From the NCBI GenBank assembly GCA_963791425.1, contig CAWBSE010000003.1:930001-994000 (forward strand): DNA of 64,000 nucleotides, written 5' to 3'. The notes under the pieces are model-generated. The model was not told where the DNA came from. It worked only from the letters and a program-made list of their open reading frames with translations, and ran no database searches. Both the position numbers and the translations under genes were made by a program. Source of the stretch: DATBLE01 sp963791425. Its GTDB lineage: Bacteria > Actinomycetota > Thermoleophilia > Gaiellales > Gaiellaceae. Shown here piece by piece: positions 54,601 through 63,517 of the stretch (its first letter is position 1; each line of letters begins with the position of its first letter).

Positions 54601-56210
54601 CCCGCCGCCGCACCACGACATCTACTCGATCGAGGATCTGAAGCAGCTGATTTACGACCTGCGTTGCGCCAACCCGGAGGCGCGGATCTCGGTGAAGCTC
54701 GTCGCCGAGGTGGGGGTCGGGACGGTCGCGGCGGGCGTCGCGAAGGCCAACGCCGATCACGTTCTGATCTCCGGCCACGACGGCGGCACCGGGGCATCGC
54801 CGCTGTCCTCGATCCTGTTCGCCGGGATCCCGTGGGAGATCGGGCTCGCCGAGACGCAGCAGACGCTCGTCCTGAACGACCTGCGCTCGCGGATCTGGGT
54901 GCAGACCGACGGGCAGCTGAAGACCGGGCGGGACGTCGTGGTCGCCGCGCTGCTCGGCGCCGACGAGATGGGCTTCGCGACGGCGCCGCTGATCGCGACC
55001 GGGCTGCATCATGATGCGCGCCTGCCACCTGAACACGTGCCCGGTCGGGATCGCCACCCAGGATCCGGAGCTGCGCAAACGGTTCAAAGGGCAGCCGGAG
55101 CACGTCGTCGAGTTCTTCTTCTTCGTCGCCGAGGAGGCCCGCCGGATCATGGCCCGGCTCGGCATCGCCCGGTTCGAGGATCTCGTCGGCCGCGTCGACC
55201 TGCTCGAGGCCGACCAGGCGATGGAGCACTGGCAGGCGCGCGGGATCGACCTGTCGAACGTGCTCCGCATGCCGGAGCCGGTCGAAGGCTCCCCGTTGCG
55301 CCGCACCCACGCACAGGTCTCACCGCTCCCCGGCGCGCTCGACTGGGAGTTGATCGAGCGGGCGCAGCCGGCGATCGAGGGGGGAACGCCGGTCACCGGG
55401 GAGCTCCCGGTCCGCAACGTCAACCGCACGGTCGGGGGCCTGCTCTCCCACCACGTCACGAAGAAGCACGGTGCGCCGGGGCTGCCCGCCGGCACGATCC
55501 GGTTCCAGCTCCGCGGGTCGGCCGGGCAGTCGTTCGGGGCCTGGCTGGCGCCGGGCATCGAGCTGACGCTGTTCGGCGACACCAACGACTACGCCGGCAA
55601 GGGTCTCTCGGGCGGCGTGATCGCCGTGCGGCCGCCCGAGCAGGCGACGTTCGCCGCCGAGGACAACGTGATCGTCGGCAACACCGTCCTGTACGGGGCG
55701 GTCGCGGGCGAGGCGTTCTTCCGCGGCCGGGCGGGCGAGCGCTTCGCGGTGCGCAACTCCGGCGCGAACGCCGTCGTCGAAGGCGTCGGCGACCACGGCT
55801 GCGAGTACATGACCGGCGGACGCGTCGTCGTGCTGGGCCAGACGGGACGGAACTTCGCGGCGGGCATGAGCGGCGGGATCGCCTACGTGCTCGATCCCGA
55901 CGCGACGTTCGCGACGCGGTGCAACCCGGAGCTGGTCGAGCTCGAGCCGCTCGAGCAGGACGACGCCGAGACGATCCGGTCGCTGGTCGAGAAGCACCAC
56001 GCCCACACCGGCTCGCCGGTCGCGGCGCGGGTGCTCGACGAGTGGGAGCAGCAGCTGCCGCTGTTCGCCAAGGTCATGCCGCGCGACTACAAGCGCGCGC
56101 TCGCCGCGCTCTCGAACGGAGGTGGTCCGTCCGTCGACGACCATCCGGTCTCCAGCGGCGGAGAGGGCTTCCTGACCACCGAGACCGAGAGCGCAGGGGC
56201 CGCGGCCTGA
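51646..56210 (+). CDS. gltB: Glutamate synthase large subunit (two frameshifts)
   Basis: Makes two glutamates from glutamine and 2-oxoglutarate. ATG at 51646. A short propeptide precedes the N-terminal nucleophile (FEHDACGVTFVA, Cys21) of the class II glutaminase domain; IAHNGEINTVRGNVNWMRAR follows. The synthase domain has KPGEGGQLPGHKVDGYIASV, VLISGHDGGTGASPLSS and the 3Fe-4S Cys block CIMMRACHLNTCPVG; the C-terminal beta-helix includes GDTNDYAGKGLSGG. Extra bases near 52471 and 55002 break the frame. Reconstructed length is about 1520 residues. Stop overlaps the gltD start. Confidence 0.96.
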
Positions 56211-57637
56211 TGGGCAAGCTCCGCGGCTTCCTCGAGTACCGCCGGCAGGACGCGCCGGAGCGCGACCCCGGACAGCGGGTCGGCGACTACCGCGAGTTCG
56301 TCGGCACGCTGCCGCTCGTCGAGCTGCGGGAGCAGGGCGCGCGCTGCATGGAGTGCGGCGTCCCGTTCTGCTCGGGCGGCTGCCCGCTCGGGAACCTGAT
56401 CCCCGACTGGAACGACCTCGTCTACCGGGACCGCTTCCGCGAGGCGATCGACCAGCTTCACCGGACGAACAACTTCCCCGAGTTCACCGGGCGCCTCTGC
56501 CCGGCGCCGTGTGAGGCGGCGTGCGTGCTCGAGATCGAGGAGGGGAACGCGGTCTCGATCAAGCAGATCGAGGTCTCGATCGTCAACCGTGCCTGGGAGG
56601 AGGGCTGGATCCAGCCGCGCCCGCCGGCCCGGCGCACGGGGCGCACGGTGTCGGTGATCGGCGCCGGCCCCGCGGGGCTGGCGTGCGCGCAGCAGCTGAA
56701 CCGCGCCGGCCATTCGGTGACGGTGTTCGAGCGCGACGAGGCGGGCGGCGGGCTCGTCCGGTTCGGCGTCCCGGACTTCAAGATCGAGAAGTGGATCGTC
56801 GAGCGGCGCATCGAGCAGCTCGCCGCCGAGGGGATCGCGTTCCGCTACGGGGTGGACGTCGGCGTCGACCTCGCCGCCGACGAGCTGCGCGCGCAGTTCG
56901 ACGCGGTCGTCGTCGCGACCGGCTCGCGCGTGCCACGCGACCTCCCGGTGCCGGGCCGCGAGCTCGGCGGTGTGCACTTCGCGATGGAGTACCTGTACCA
57001 GCGCAACCGCTTTGTCGCCCGCGAGCTCGGGCCGCTGCCGGACGGGGCTCCGGAGCCGCCGGCCGAGCCGATCAGCGCCGCCGGCAGGCACGTGGTCGTG
57101 ATCGGCGGCGGCGACACCGGCGCCGACTGCGTCGGCAACGCCCACCGCGAGGGCGCGGCGTCGGTGACGCAGATCGAGCTCGTCGGCGAGCCGCCGCCGC
57201 ACCGTCCCGACGACGTCACCCCGTGGCCGCGCTGGCCGATGAAGCTCCGCACCTCGTACGCGCTGAAGGAGGGCGGCGACCGCGATTTCGCGATCTCGAC
57301 GACGCAGCTGACCGGCAACGGCCGCGTGCAGCAGATCCACTGGGCCCAGAACACGGGCGTCCCGCCGTTCGACCTGGTCGCCGGCACGGAGGAGACACGC
57401 CCCGCGGAGCTCGTGCTCCTGGCGATGGGCTTCCTCTCGCCGGAGCCCGGCCTCCTCGAGCAACTCGGGGTCGACCGCGACCCCCGCGGCAATGCCGACG
57501 CGCCGGCCTTCGCCACCTCGGTCGACGGCGTCTTCGCGGCAGGCGACGCCCGCCGCGGCCAGTCGCTGATCGTGTGGGCGATCAACGAGGGCCGTCAGTG
57601 CGCCTCCGCGGTCGACCGCTGGCTCGCCGCTCGCTGA
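56210..57637 (+). CDS. gltD: Glutamate synthase small subunit
   Basis: NADPH-oxidising FAD subunit feeding electrons to GltB; 475 residues, ATG at 56210 (TGATG overlap). N-terminal [4Fe-4S] cysteines in CMECGVPFCSGGCPLGN and CPAPCEAACVLEI, FAD motif VIGAGPAGLACAQQLNRAGH, NADP motif VVIGGGDTGADCVGNAHREG, and C-terminal GVFAAGDARRGQSLIVWAIN. Confidence 0.97.
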   Translation: MGKLRGFLEYRRQDAPERDPGQRVGDYREFVGTLPLVELREQGARCMECGVPFCSGGCPLGNLIPDWNDLVYRDRFREAIDQLHRTNNFPEFTGRLCPAPCEAACVLEIEEGNAVSIKQIEVSIVNRAWEEGWIQPRPPARRTGRTVSVIGAGPAGLACAQQLNRAGHSVTVFERDEAGGGLVRFGVPDFKIEKWIVERRIEQLAAEGIAFRYGVDVGVDLAADELRAQFDAVVVATGSRVPRDLPVPGRELGGVHFAMEYLYQRNRFVARELGPLPDGAPEPPAEPISAAGRHVVVIGGGDTGADCVGNAHREGAASVTQIELVGEPPPHRPDDVTPWPRWPMKLRTSYALKEGGDRDFAISTTQLTGNGRVQQIHWAQNTGVPPFDLVAGTEETRPAELVLLAMGFLSPEPGLLEQLGVDRDPRGNADAPAFATSVDGVFAAGDARRGQSLIVWAINEGRQCASAVDRWLAAR

Positions 57638-57698
57638 CGGCGAGGAGCATTCTCGGTAATCTCGCGCTCGAAGTGCACCGACCAACCCGGAGGTCGTC

Positions 57699-58877
57699 AT
57701 GAGCACTACCGGCATCGTCCCCTTTCACGTCGACGTTCCCGACGAGGAGCTCGCCGAGCTGCGTCGCCGCATCTCCGCGACGCGCTGGCCCTTCCGGGAG
57801 CTCGTCACCGATCGGTCGCAGGGCGTTCAGCTCGAAACGCTCCAGCAGCTCGCGCGCTACTGGACGACCGACTACGACTGGCGCAGGGGCGAGGCGAAGC
57901 TCAACGCCTTTCCGCACTTCACGACCGAGATCGACGGCGTGGACATCCACTTCATCCACGTCAGGTCGGCGCACGAGGATGCCCTTCCGCTGATCATGAC
58001 CCACGGCTGGCCCGGCTCCGTCGTGGAGCTGATCGACTCCGTCGGCCCGCTGGTCGACCCGACCGCGCACGGCGGCAGCGCCGACGACGCCTTCCACCTC
58101 GTGCTGCCCTCCCTGCCCGGGTACGGCTTCTCGGGCGAGCCGGCCGAGGGCGGCTGGGATCTAGGCCGGACCGCGCGGGCCTGGGCCGAGCTCATGCACC
58201 GCCTCGGCTACACGCGCTACGTCGCCCAGGGCGGTGACGTGGGCGCCGGTGTCACCGACGCGATGGCCCGCCAGGCGCCCGAGGGGCTGGTCGGCATCCA
58301 CACGAACCTGCTGGTACCGGCGCTGGGCGGCGCCATGCCGGAGGACACGGACGAGGAGCGCGCCGCGGCCGCGCAGATCGCCACCTTCGGGAAGTCCGGA
58401 AACGGCTACTTCGTCGAGATGGCCACCCGCCCGCAGACGATCGGCTACGCCTTGCTCGACTCCCCTGTCGCCCTTGCCGCCTGGATGATCGACCACGACA
58501 CCGACGCCTACTACAAGATCGCGCGCGCGTTCGTCGACGGCGAGCCCTCGGGCAACCTCACCCGGGACAACGTCCTGGACAACATCACGGCGTACTGGCT
58601 GACCGGTACCGGCGCCTCCGCGGCCCGGTCGTACTGGGAGGCCTACGGGCCGGACGCGCCGACTGCGGGCAGTCCGCCTCTGCCTCCGCCGTCGATTCCG
58701 TTCGGCTTCACGACATTCCCGGGCGAGATCTGGCGGACGCCGCGCAGCTGGGTCGAGGCGAGCTACCCGAACGTCGTCTACTTCAACGAGGTCGACAGGG
58801 GCGGCCACTTCGCCGCCTGGGAGGAGCCGGAGCTGTTCTCGTCCGAGCTCCGCGCCGCGTTCAGCTCGCTGCGCTGA
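57699..58877 (+). CDS. Epoxide hydrolase, EHN-type alpha/beta hydrolase
   Basis: 392 residues, ATG at 57699 with CGGAGG upstream. The N-terminal EHN domain (FHVDVPDEELAELRRRISAT, DWRRGEAKLNAFPHF) precedes the hydrolase core. Oxyanion HGWPGS, nucleophile Asp in AQGGDVGAGV, catalytic His near the C-terminus in VDRGGHFAAWEEPELF. Juvenile-hormone/microsomal-type epoxide hydrolases have this layout. It stands alone between glt and arg operons; physiological substrate unknown. Confidence 0.9.
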   Translation: MSTTGIVPFHVDVPDEELAELRRRISATRWPFRELVTDRSQGVQLETLQQLARYWTTDYDWRRGEAKLNAFPHFTTEIDGVDIHFIHVRSAHEDALPLIMTHGWPGSVVELIDSVGPLVDPTAHGGSADDAFHLVLPSLPGYGFSGEPAEGGWDLGRTARAWAELMHRLGYTRYVAQGGDVGAGVTDAMARQAPEGLVGIHTNLLVPALGGAMPEDTDEERAAAAQIATFGKSGNGYFVEMATRPQTIGYALLDSPVALAAWMIDHDTDAYYKIARAFVDGEPSGNLTRDNVLDNITAYWLTGTGASAARSYWEAYGPDAPTAGSPPLPPPSIPFGFTTFPGEIWRTPRSWVEASYPNVVYFNEVDRGGHFAAWEEPELFSSELRAAFSSLR

Positions 58878-58880
58878 TCG

Positions 58881-59078
58881 TCAGCCGACCGGCGCGAGCG
58901 CGACCAGCCGCAGGCCCCGGGCGCGGATCCCCGCGATGATCGGCGGCAGCGCCTCCAGCGTCGCCTCGCGCGGGCCGCCGCCGTCGTGCATGACCACGAT
59001 CGACCCCGGCTGGACGGCGCCGAGCACCCGCTGCTCGATCACCGCCGAGGTCACCCCGGAATCGGTATCCATTTGCAT
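58881..59078 (-). pseudogene. C-terminal remnant of a polysaccharide deacetylase
   Basis: Only about 60 residues resembling the end of NodB-type deacetylases: VLGAVQPGSIVVMHDGGGPR then ATLEALPPIIAGIRARGLRL. The catalytic N-terminal motifs (TFDDG, HxxxH) are missing, because the sequence upstream is the argC promoter. No SD. It is a truncated relic, probably trimmed by the rearrangement that put the arg operon here. Confidence 0.65.
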
Positions 59079-59103
59079 AAATGCGCTGTTGCTGCATAAT
59101 ATC
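59073..59103 (+). promoter_or_regulatory. argC promoter overlapped by ArgR-box-like sites
   Basis: TTGCAT (59073-59078), 16-bp spacer, CATAAT (59095-59100). Two AT-rich boxes coincide with these elements: TTGCATAAATGC (contains the palindrome GCATAAATGC) and TGCATAATATC. ArgR is encoded in this operon, so autorepression is likely. The predicted start is at or within a base of the argC ATG (59108), implying a leaderless transcript. Confidence 0.6.
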
Positions 59104-59107
59104 CCAC

Positions 59108-60088
59108 ATGGTTCGCACGGCAGTCATCGGCGCCGCCGGATTTTCCGGGCAGGAGACGCTCGACCGCGTGCTCGCGCACCCGGAGCTGGAGCTCGTCGCC
59201 GTCGGGTCGCAGACGCTCGCGGGACGGCCGATCTCGGCGCTCGATCCCCGACTCGGCCGCAACGGCAACGGCGCGCTGCCGGCCTTCGTCACGAACGGCG
59301 AGGCGCTCGCCGCCGGTGCCGAGCTCGTCTTCTGCTGCCTCGACCACGAGGCCGCCGCCGAGCTCGAGCCGCCCGCGGACACCGTCGTCGTCGACCTCTC
59401 CGGCGCGCACCGGCTCCCCGCCGGCGCCTACCCCGAGTGGTACGGGTTCGAGCACCCGGGCGGGAACGACGCCTGGTGCTACGCGCTGCCTGAGCTCGCG
59501 CCGCCGGTCGGGCCGCTGATCGCCAACCCCGGCTGCTACGCGACCGCGACGCTGCTCGCGATCGGCCCGATCGCCGGCGCGATCTCGCAGTCGTGCGTGA
59601 TCGTGGACGCGAAGTCTGGTGTCTCGGGCGCCGGCCGCACGCTCAAGCCCGCCTCCCACGCCGCCACCGTGCTCGACAACATCACGCCGTACAAGGTCGG
59701 GAAGCACCAGCACGAGCCCGAGATCGAGCAGCTCCTCTGCTTCCCGGTCTGCTTCGTGCCTCACCTCGTGCCGCTCCGGCGCGGCCTGATCGCGACCTGC
59801 TACGTCCAGTCGCAGGACGACATCCGGCCGCTGCTCGAGGAGGCGTACGCCGACTCGCACGTCGTCTCGGTGTTGCCCGAGGGCGGTTCGATCGACCTCT
59901 CGCGCGTGCAGAACACCGACGCCGCCGAGATCGCCGTCTTCCAGGATCGCCCGACCGGCCGGTGGATCGTGATCTGCGCGATCGACAACCTCGGCAAGGG
60001 TGCCGCCGGGCAGGCCGTCCAGAACGCCAACCTCGCGCTCGGTCTCGACGAGACCGCAGGGCTCCGGCTCTCCGGGGTGCTGGTCTAG
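59108..60088 (+). CDS. argC: N-acetyl-gamma-glutamyl-phosphate reductase
   Basis: 326 residues, ATG at 59108 (a nearer-consensus start than the upstream ATG at 59081, which would lie inside the promoter). NADP motif AVIGAAGFSGQETLDRVLAH, catalytic Cys in ANPGCYATATLLAIGPI, KSGVSGAGRTLKPASH. First gene of argC-J-B-D-R-G. Confidence 0.96.
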   Translation: MVRTAVIGAAGFSGQETLDRVLAHPELELVAVGSQTLAGRPISALDPRLGRNGNGALPAFVTNGEALAAGAELVFCCLDHEAAAELEPPADTVVVDLSGAHRLPAGAYPEWYGFEHPGGNDAWCYALPELAPPVGPLIANPGCYATATLLAIGPIAGAISQSCVIVDAKSGVSGAGRTLKPASHAATVLDNITPYKVGKHQHEPEIEQLLCFPVCFVPHLVPLRRGLIATCYVQSQDDIRPLLEEAYADSHVVSVLPEGGSIDLSRVQNTDAAEIAVFQDRPTGRWIVICAIDNLGKGAAGQAVQNANLALGLDETAGLRLSGVLV

Positions 60089-61282
60089 ATGGCCGTCGCC
60101 GTGGAACGGACGAAGGTCGCGACGGGCGCGATCACCGCCGCGAAGGGCTTCACCGCCGGCGCCGTCCACGCGGGCATCCGCAAGGCGAAACTCGACCTGG
60201 CCGTCGTGCGCTCGACCGTCCCCGCGGTCGGCGCGGCGATGTTCACCGTCAACCGCGTCCAGGCCGCGCCGGTGCTCGTCTCGAAGGCGCACCTCGCGCA
60301 GGCCCAGCCACAGGCCGTCGTGATCAACTCCGGCGTCGCCAACGCCGCCACCGGCAAGCAGGGCGAGCTCGACGCGCTCGCCACCGCCGCCCAGACCGCC
60401 GCGCTCCTCGGCCTCGAGCCGGACCAGGTGCTCGTGCTCTCGACCGGCGTGATCGGCGTGAAGCTGCCGATGCCGAAGCTGCTCGCCGGCCTGAACGAGA
60501 TCGAGCTCACGGCCGGCGGCGGCGCCGAGGCGGCCGAGGCGATCCTGACCACCGACACGCACGCCAAGGAGTCCGTCGTCTCGCGCGGCGGCTTCACCGT
60601 CGGTGGGATGGCGAAGGGCGCCGGGATGATCCACCCCTGCCTGGCGACGATGCTCGCCGTCGTCACCACCGACTACCCGCTGCGCGAGGGCGAGGCGCAT
60701 GCCTTCCTCAAGCGCGCGGTGAACGAGAGCTTCAACCGGATCTCCGTCGACGGCGAGTGCTCCACGAACGACGCGGTGATCCTGCTCGCCAACGGCGCGA
60801 GCGGTGTCGAGCGCACGCCGGAAGCCGACCGCGACTTCGCCGCCGCGCTGATGGAGGTCTGCGCCGACCTCTCCCGCCAGATCGTCATGGACGGCGAGGG
60901 CGCGACCGTGCTGCTCGAGATCGAGGTCACGGGCGCCGCCAGCGACGGCGAGGCGAACGCGATCGCGAAGCGGATCGCCACGTCGCCGCTCGTCAAGACT
61001 GCCGCGTTCGGCCGCGACCCGAACTGGGGCCGGATCCTCGTCGCCGCCGGCTCGGCGTTCGTCTCCGGCGGCTTCGCGCAGGTCGACGTCGAACGGCTGA
61101 CGCTGTCGATGAACGGGGTGGTGCTGTTCGCCGACGGTGAGCCGACCGAGGCGGTGGTGCCCCTCGAAGGAACGGTCTGCCGGATCGAGCTCGACCTCGG
61201 GCTCGGCAGCGCGAGCGCGTCGTACCTCGCCTCCGACCTGACGTACGACTACGTGAAGATCAACGCGGAGTACACGACGTGA
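60089..61282 (+). CDS. argJ: Bifunctional glutamate N-acetyltransferase/ornithine acetyltransferase
   Basis: 397 residues, ATG directly after the argC stop. Recycles the acetyl group in arginine synthesis. The autocleavage Thr is in HPCLATMLAVVTTD; KGAGMI and GRDPNWGRILVAAGSA are family motifs. Because ArgJ is present, a cyclic acetyl pathway is used; glutamate N-acetylation may also rely on ArgJ itself. Confidence 0.96.
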   Translation: MAVAVERTKVATGAITAAKGFTAGAVHAGIRKAKLDLAVVRSTVPAVGAAMFTVNRVQAAPVLVSKAHLAQAQPQAVVINSGVANAATGKQGELDALATAAQTAALLGLEPDQVLVLSTGVIGVKLPMPKLLAGLNEIELTAGGGAEAAEAILTTDTHAKESVVSRGGFTVGGMAKGAGMIHPCLATMLAVVTTDYPLREGEAHAFLKRAVNESFNRISVDGECSTNDAVILLANGASGVERTPEADRDFAAALMEVCADLSRQIVMDGEGATVLLEIEVTGAASDGEANAIAKRIATSPLVKTAAFGRDPNWGRILVAAGSAFVSGGFAQVDVERLTLSMNGVVLFADGEPTEAVVPLEGTVCRIELDLGLGSASASYLASDLTYDYVKINAEYTT

Positions 61283-61938
61283 TCGTCGTGAAATGCGGCG
61301 GCGCGGTGAGCGGCATGGCGGCGGCCGAGATCGAGGCGCTCGCCGCGCTCGAGCCGGTGGTCGTCGTCCACGGCGCCGGTCCGCAGATCTCCCGGGCGAT
61401 GGCGGACGCCGGCCTGACGGTCACGTTCGTCAACGGCCGCCGGGTGACCGACGGGGCCGCGCTCGAGGTCGTCCGCGCGGCGCTGCTCGACGTGAACCGC
61501 GCGCTGTGCGACGCGCTCGGCGCGCGTGCCGTCGGGCTGTCCGGCGACGAGATCGGGCTCCAGGCGACGCCCGTGCCCGAGCTCGGGCTGGTCGGCACGC
61601 CCGTCCCGAGCAGGCCACAGGCCGTGCTCGACGCGCTCGCCGCCGGCCTGATCCCGGTTGTCACGCCGCTCGCTGTCGGCCCCCTGAACGTCAACGCCGA
61701 CGAGGCGGCGGGCGCACTGGCCGTCGGGCTCGGCGCCGAGCGCATCCTCTTCCTCACCGACGTTCCCGGCGTGTTCCAGGACGAGTCCGTGATCGACAGC
61801 ATCCACGCCGACGACGCCGACCGGCTGCTCGAGGACGGCACGTTCGAGGGTGGCATCGTGCCCAAGCTGACCGCCGCCGTCCGCGCCGCCCGCGAGGGCG
61901 TGAAGGCCGAGATCGGCGTGACAGAGGTGGTCGCGTGA
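61279..61938 (+). CDS. argB: Acetylglutamate kinase, short form
   Basis: 219 residues, GTG at 61279 overlapping argJ. MIVVKCGGAVSGMAAAEIEA, VVVHGAGPQISRAM, NVNADEAAGALAVGLGAERI and LTDVPGVFQDESV are diagnostic. It is shorter than typical arginine-sensitive ArgB (about 290) and lacks the N-terminal helix that allows hexamer formation, so it may not be inhibited by arginine; control may then rest mainly on ArgR. Confidence 0.94.
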   Translation: MIVVKCGGAVSGMAAAEIEALAALEPVVVVHGAGPQISRAMADAGLTVTFVNGRRVTDGAALEVVRAALLDVNRALCDALGARAVGLSGDEIGLQATPVPELGLVGTPVPSRPQAVLDALAAGLIPVVTPLAVGPLNVNADEAAGALAVGLGAERILFLTDVPGVFQDESVIDSIHADDADRLLEDGTFEGGIVPKLTAAVRAAREGVKAEIGVTEVVA

Positions 61939-63050
61939 TGCTGACGACGCCCCGCACCGTCCTGGCCACCTACGCCCGCGCCGACGTCACGTTCGTCGAC
62001 GGAGAGGGCTGCCGGCTGACGTCGGACGACGGCCGCCGCTACCTCGACTTCGCCGGCGGGATCGCCGTCGTCGGGCTCGGCCACGGCCACCCGGCGCCGC
62101 TCGCCGCCGCGCACGAGCAACTCGACCGGCTCTGGCACGTCTCGAACCTGTTCTGGACCGAGCCGATGGCGCAGCTCGCCGATCTGCTCTCGGAGCGGTT
62201 CGGCGGTGCGCAGGCGTTCTTCTGCAACTCGGGCGCCGAGGCGATCGAGGCGGCGATCAAGTACGCCCGCAAGGCGACCGGCAAGCCCGGGATCGTCGCG
62301 CTCGAGAACTCGTTCCACGGGCGGACGATGGGCTCGCTCTCCGTCACCGGCCAGCCCGCGAAGCGCGCGGCGTTCGAGCCCCTCGTCCCCGGCGTGACGT
62401 TCGCGCAGCTGAACGACGTCGCCTCGCTCGAGGCGGCCGTCGGACCCGACACCGGGCTGATCCTGATCGAGCCCGTGCAGGGCGAGGGCGGAGTCAATCC
62501 GGCCACTCCGGGCTTCCTCGCCGCCGCGGCGGACCTTGCCGCCGAGCACGATGCGCTGCTCTGCTTCGACGAGGTGCAGACCGGCGTCGGCCGCACCGGG
62601 TCGTTCTTCGCCTTCGAGCAGCTCGGCGTGCGGCCGCACCTGGCCACGCTCGCCAAGGGTCTCGCGAACGGCCTGCCGATCGGCGCGCTGCTCGTCAGCG
62701 ACCACGCTCCGGCCGGGCTCGTGCCCGGCGACCACGCCTCGACCTTCGGCGGCAACCCGGTCGTGTGCGCCGCCGCCTGCGCCGTCGTCGAGACGGTCGA
62801 CGAGGAGTTGCTCGCCAACGTCCGCGAGCGGAGCGCCCAGCTCGCCGAGGCACTCCCCGTGCGAGGCGCCGGCCTGCTCCTCGGCGTCGAGACCGCCGGG
62901 CCCGCCGGTGAGGCTGTCGCCGCCTGTCTCGACCAGGGCCTGCTCGTCACCTCGGCCGGCCCGACGACGCTGCGACTTTCACCCCCGCTGACCGTCACCG
63001 CCGACGAGACCGCGCAGGCGATCGCGATCCTCCAGGAGGTCCTGTCGTGA
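61938..63050 (+). CDS. argD: Acetylornithine aminotransferase
   Basis: 370 residues; ATG at 61938 overlaps the argB stop by one base. Class III aminotransferase motifs: FFCNSGAEAIEAAIKYARK, FHGRTMGSLSVTGQPAKR, IEPVQGEGGVNP, FDEVQTGVGRTGSFFAFE and the PLP Lys in LATLAKGLANGLPIGA. Context fixes the substrate. Confidence 0.95.
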   Translation: MLTTPRTVLATYARADVTFVDGEGCRLTSDDGRRYLDFAGGIAVVGLGHGHPAPLAAAHEQLDRLWHVSNLFWTEPMAQLADLLSERFGGAQAFFCNSGAEAIEAAIKYARKATGKPGIVALENSFHGRTMGSLSVTGQPAKRAAFEPLVPGVTFAQLNDVASLEAAVGPDTGLILIEPVQGEGGVNPATPGFLAAAADLAAEHDALLCFDEVQTGVGRTGSFFAFEQLGVRPHLATLAKGLANGLPIGALLVSDHAPAGLVPGDHASTFGGNPVVCAAACAVVETVDEELLANVRERSAQLAEALPVRGAGLLLGVETAGPAGEAVAACLDQGLLVTSAGPTTLRLSPPLTVTADETAQAIAILQEVLS

Positions 63051-63517
63051 CCGCGCACCGTCGCGAGCGCCAGGGTGCAATTCTCCGCCTGATCCGCGAG
63101 CGTCAGATCTCGACCCAGGCCGAGCTCTCCGCCGCGCTGCACGAGGCGGGATTCGAGGCGGTGCAGACCACCGTGTCGCGCGACATCACCGAGCTAGGGC
63201 TGGTCAAGGTGCGCGGCGCGAACGGGCGGCTCGTCTACGCGCCGGCCGGCTCCGCTGATCCCGACCGCCTTCGCGAGCTGCAGACGGCGTTCCGCCGCTG
63301 GGCGCTCTCGATCGAGGCGAGCGACAGCCTCGTCGTCGTGTTCACCCCGCGTGGCTTCGCGGCCGCGCTCGCCGACGCGATCGACGAATCCGGCCATCCC
63401 AACGTCCTCGCAACCGTCTCCGGTGAGAACACCATCCTCGTCGTGCCGGCCGCCGGCGTCACCGCCGTCGCCCTGCGCGAGGAACTGAGCAGACACCTCT
63501 TGGAAGGAGTGGCATGA
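63047..63517 (+). CDS. argR: Arginine repressor ArgR
   Basis: 156 residues, GTG at 63047 overlapping argD. N-terminal winged helix: RQGAILRLIRERQISTQAEL then QTTVSRDITELGLVKV. C-terminal hexamerisation and arginine-binding domain: LVVVFTPRGFAAALADAIDE, VSGENTILVV. Probably controls the operon via the boxes at 59073-59103. Confidence 0.96.
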   Translation: MTAHRRERQGAILRLIRERQISTQAELSAALHEAGFEAVQTTVSRDITELGLVKVRGANGRLVYAPAGSADPDRLRELQTAFRRWALSIEASDSLVVVFTPRGFAAALADAIDESGHPNVLATVSGENTILVVPAAGVTAVALREELSRHLLEGVA

